Assembly: GCA_945876515.1 (NCBI GenBank) | Contig: CAMCPF010000226.1 | Coordinates: 1 to 5,528, forward strand | Direction: 5' to 3' | DNA length: 5,528 nt | Origin: Candidatus Kuenenia stuttgartensis | GTDB taxonomy: Bacteria > Planctomycetota > Planctomycetia > Pirellulales > UBA1268 | Shown here: one piece after another, positions 4,066 to 5,528 of the stretch | Position numbering within the stretch: position 1 is the stretch's first letter | How the letters are laid out: each line of letters begins with the position of its first letter | Made by a program: the position numbers and the translations under genes | The notes under the pieces: model-generated | The model's database searches: none | What the model saw: only the letters and a program-made list of their open reading frames with translations | Told to the model about the DNA's origin: nothing

Positions 4066-5528
4066 CACATCCGCTCCACGGTGCCGATGCCGAGCAGGTC
4101 GAGGCCCTGGCGGAGCACCCGGCCGGTGAGGTCGCAAAGCGCCAGGCGGCTCGCGCAGGTGTCCCCCTCGGCCTTGAGGACGGGCAGCGCGTCGTAGAAG
4201 GTCGAGTAGCGGCCGGCGAGGTCGTAGAGCCAGGCGGTCAGGAGGTTGGGCCGGTTGTCGCCCTCGACGTCTTCGAGCACTTCGGCAAACCGCACGAGCC
4301 CCAGGGCCAACGCCCGCTCCTGCGGGGCCGCGAGGAGCACCGGTCGGGCCGTCCGCAGGGCCGAGCGATCGACGCTTCCCTTCGCGCAGATCCCCTCCAC
4401 CCGGGCCACGGCGTATTGCATGTAGGCCGCCGTGTTGCCCGTGAGCTGGAGCATCTTGTCGAAGCTGAACACGTAGTCGGTGGTCCGGTTTTGCGAGAGG
4501 TCGGCGTATTTGATCGCCCCGATGCCGACGGTCTCGGCCACCTGCCGCCGCGTGGCCTCGTCCATCTCGCCGCGGCCCGCCTCAGCCACGACCTTGGCCG
4601 CCCGCTCCACCCCCTCGTCGAGCAGCGCCTCGAGCCCCACGGTGTCGCCGGCCCGGGTCTTGAAGGGGCGGCCGTCCTCGCCGAGCACCGTGCCGAAGCC
4701 CACATGGACGAGTTCGACGCCCTCGATCCCCGGCAGCCCCGACAGCCGGGCCGTCGCGAACACCTGCTCGAAGTGGCCGCTCTGGCGATGGTCCACCACG
4801 TACAGGATCCGGTCGGGCCGCCAGTGTTCCAGCCGCCAGCGGATCGTGGCCAGGTCGGTGGTCGCGTAGAGGAAGGCGCCGTCGGCCTTGCGGATCAAGA
4901 GCGGCGGGGCATCCTCTCCGCCGAGAAACACGCCGATCGCCCCCCGGCTCTCCTTCGCGATCCCCCGGCCCACGAGGTCGTCCACGGTCGGGGCCAAGAG
5001 CGGCTGAAAGAAGCTCTCGCCGAGCCAGTGGTCGAAGCTCACATGGAGCCGGGCATAGAGGCGGTCGATCTCGGCCCGGCAGACGGGCATGAACTGCTCC
5101 CACAAGGCCCGGTTCTCCGGATCCCCCTCGTGGAGCTTGGCAGTCTCGGCGAGCACCTCGCGGCCGGCGCCTGGGTATTTCGCGGCCAGGGCGGCGGCCT
5201 CGGGGTCGGCGGCGAGCTCTTCGGGCTTGGCGTCGGCCACCTTGCGGACGAGCCGGTAGAGCCGACCGAGCTCGGCCGTGGGGTCGGCGGCGAAGGCCGC
5301 GTCGTCGCGGCAGTGCTTCCAGCCCCAGAGGATCATCCCGAACTGCGTGCCCCAGTCGCCGAGGTGGTTGTCGGTGATCACCGTGTGGCCGCGGAACCGC
5401 AGGATCCGGGCCAGGGCATCGCCGATCACGGTCGAGCGGATGTGGCCCACGTGCATCGGCTTGGCGACGTTGGGGCTCGAGAAATCGACCACGATCGTGA
5501 GCGGCTTTGCCACCGGGGCCACCCCCAG
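4065..5528 (-). CDS. argS: Arginyl-tRNA synthetase, 5' end cut by window edge
   Basis: This cytoplasmic class I enzyme charges tRNA-Arg with arginine using ATP; in this family activation needs the bound tRNA. The window holds 487 codons up to a TGA at 4067-4065, and the frame is open to the right edge, so the start is outside; full ArgS is about 550-590 residues, so roughly the N-terminal 100 (the Add-1 tRNA-elbow domain) are missing. Seen: SSPNVAKPMHVGHIRSTVIG with the HIGH-type HVGH, the ArgS hallmark TDNHLGDWGTQFG, YATTDLATIRWRLEHW, VVDHRQSGHFEQVF, and GRPFKTRAGDTVGL in place of KMSKS, as is normal for many ArgS. The C-terminal anticodon-binding domain includes SQNRTTDYVFSFDKML, QYAVARVEGI and the usual ending LGLDLLGI-VERM. 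It overlaps fusA by one base, suggesting a shared transcript. A GTG at 5522 is an internal valine, not the start. Confidence 0.97.
   Translation of the reverse strand: MGVAPVAKPLTIVVDFSSPNVAKPMHVGHIRSTVIGDALARILRFRGHTVITDNHLGDWGTQFGMILWGWKHCRDDAAFAADPTAELGRLYRLVRKVADAKPEELAADPEAAALAAKYPGAGREVLAETAKLHEGDPENRALWEQFMPVCRAEIDRLYARLHVSFDHWLGESFFQPLLAPTVDDLVGRGIAKESRGAIGVFLGGEDAPPLLIRKADGAFLYATTDLATIRWRLEHWRPDRILYVVDHRQSGHFEQVFATARLSGLPGIEGVELVHVGFGTVLGEDGRPFKTRAGDTVGLEALLDEGVERAAKVVAEAGRGEMDEATRRQVAETVGIGAIKYADLSQNRTTDYVFSFDKMLQLTGNTAAYMQYAVARVEGICAKGSVDRSALRTARPVLLAAPQERALALGLVRFAEVLEDVEGDNRPNLLTAWLYDLAGRYSTFYDALPVLKAEGDTCASRLALCDLTGRVLRQGLDLLGIGTVERM
4074..4077 (-). promoter_or_regulatory. Shine-Dalgarno of fusA inside the end of argS
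   Basis: GGAG on the minus strand sits eight bases before the ATG at 4065-4063. It supports that start over the in-frame ATG at 4137-4135, which would add 24 residues unlike any EF-G N-terminus. The site lies within the last codons of argS, consistent with translational coupling. Confidence 0.75.

Noticed and set aside
4066..4137. Upstream EF-G start at 4137
   Set aside because: The 24 added residues are a Pro/Arg-rich shadow of the argS end; the ATG at 4065 gives the normal EF-G N-terminus and has GGAG upstream.
1954..4197. Plus-strand open frame of 747 codons opposite the EF-G gene
   Set aside because: It lies antisense to a clear EF-G, has a His/Arg/Gly/Leu-rich composition typical of a high-GC shadow frame, and shows no recognisable domain.

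Overview
The window is a GC-rich stretch of bacterial chromosome in which every gene I can support lies on the minus strand. In transcription order, from high to low coordinates, it holds: the 3' part of argS (arginyl-tRNA synthetase); a complete elongation factor G gene; a 624-base gap containing repeats, a terminator and a promoter; a complete rpsJ (ribosomal protein S10); a 232-base gap; and most of rplC (ribosomal protein L3), which runs off the left edge. All of these are translation genes. The long plus-strand open frames are antisense shadows caused by high GC content.

The likely host is a planctomycete, perhaps of the Pirellulales. This is inference. It rests on the high GC, the wide gaps inside a ribosomal protein cluster, and an EF-G that looks like the spd/mtEFG2 lineage known from spirochaetes, planctomycetes and delta-proteobacteria. 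No phylogeny was computed.

Region by region: argS ends in a TGATG overlap with the EF-G start, so the two are probably co-transcribed and translationally coupled. The EF-G has all the GTPase motifs, but its domain IV lacks the loops normally linked to translocation, so it may be a ribosome-recycling paralogue rather than the main translocase. Downstream of it come two strong hairpins, then a 141-bp element bounded by perfect 20-bp inverted repeats with a third, degenerate copy nearby. Next is an intrinsic-terminator-like hairpin with a U-tract. Immediately after that lies a near-consensus sigma-70 promoter (TTGACA, 17 bases, TACAGT) and a structured leader of about 130 bases that leads to rpsJ.

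The S10-L3 unit therefore appears to be transcribed separately from argS-EF-G. The usual neighbours rpsL, rpsG and tuf are not present between or beside these genes within the window. I found no tRNA, rRNA, CRISPR array or transposase gene. The most unusual items are the EF-G subtype at this locus and the repeat, terminator and promoter assembly between it and rpsJ.
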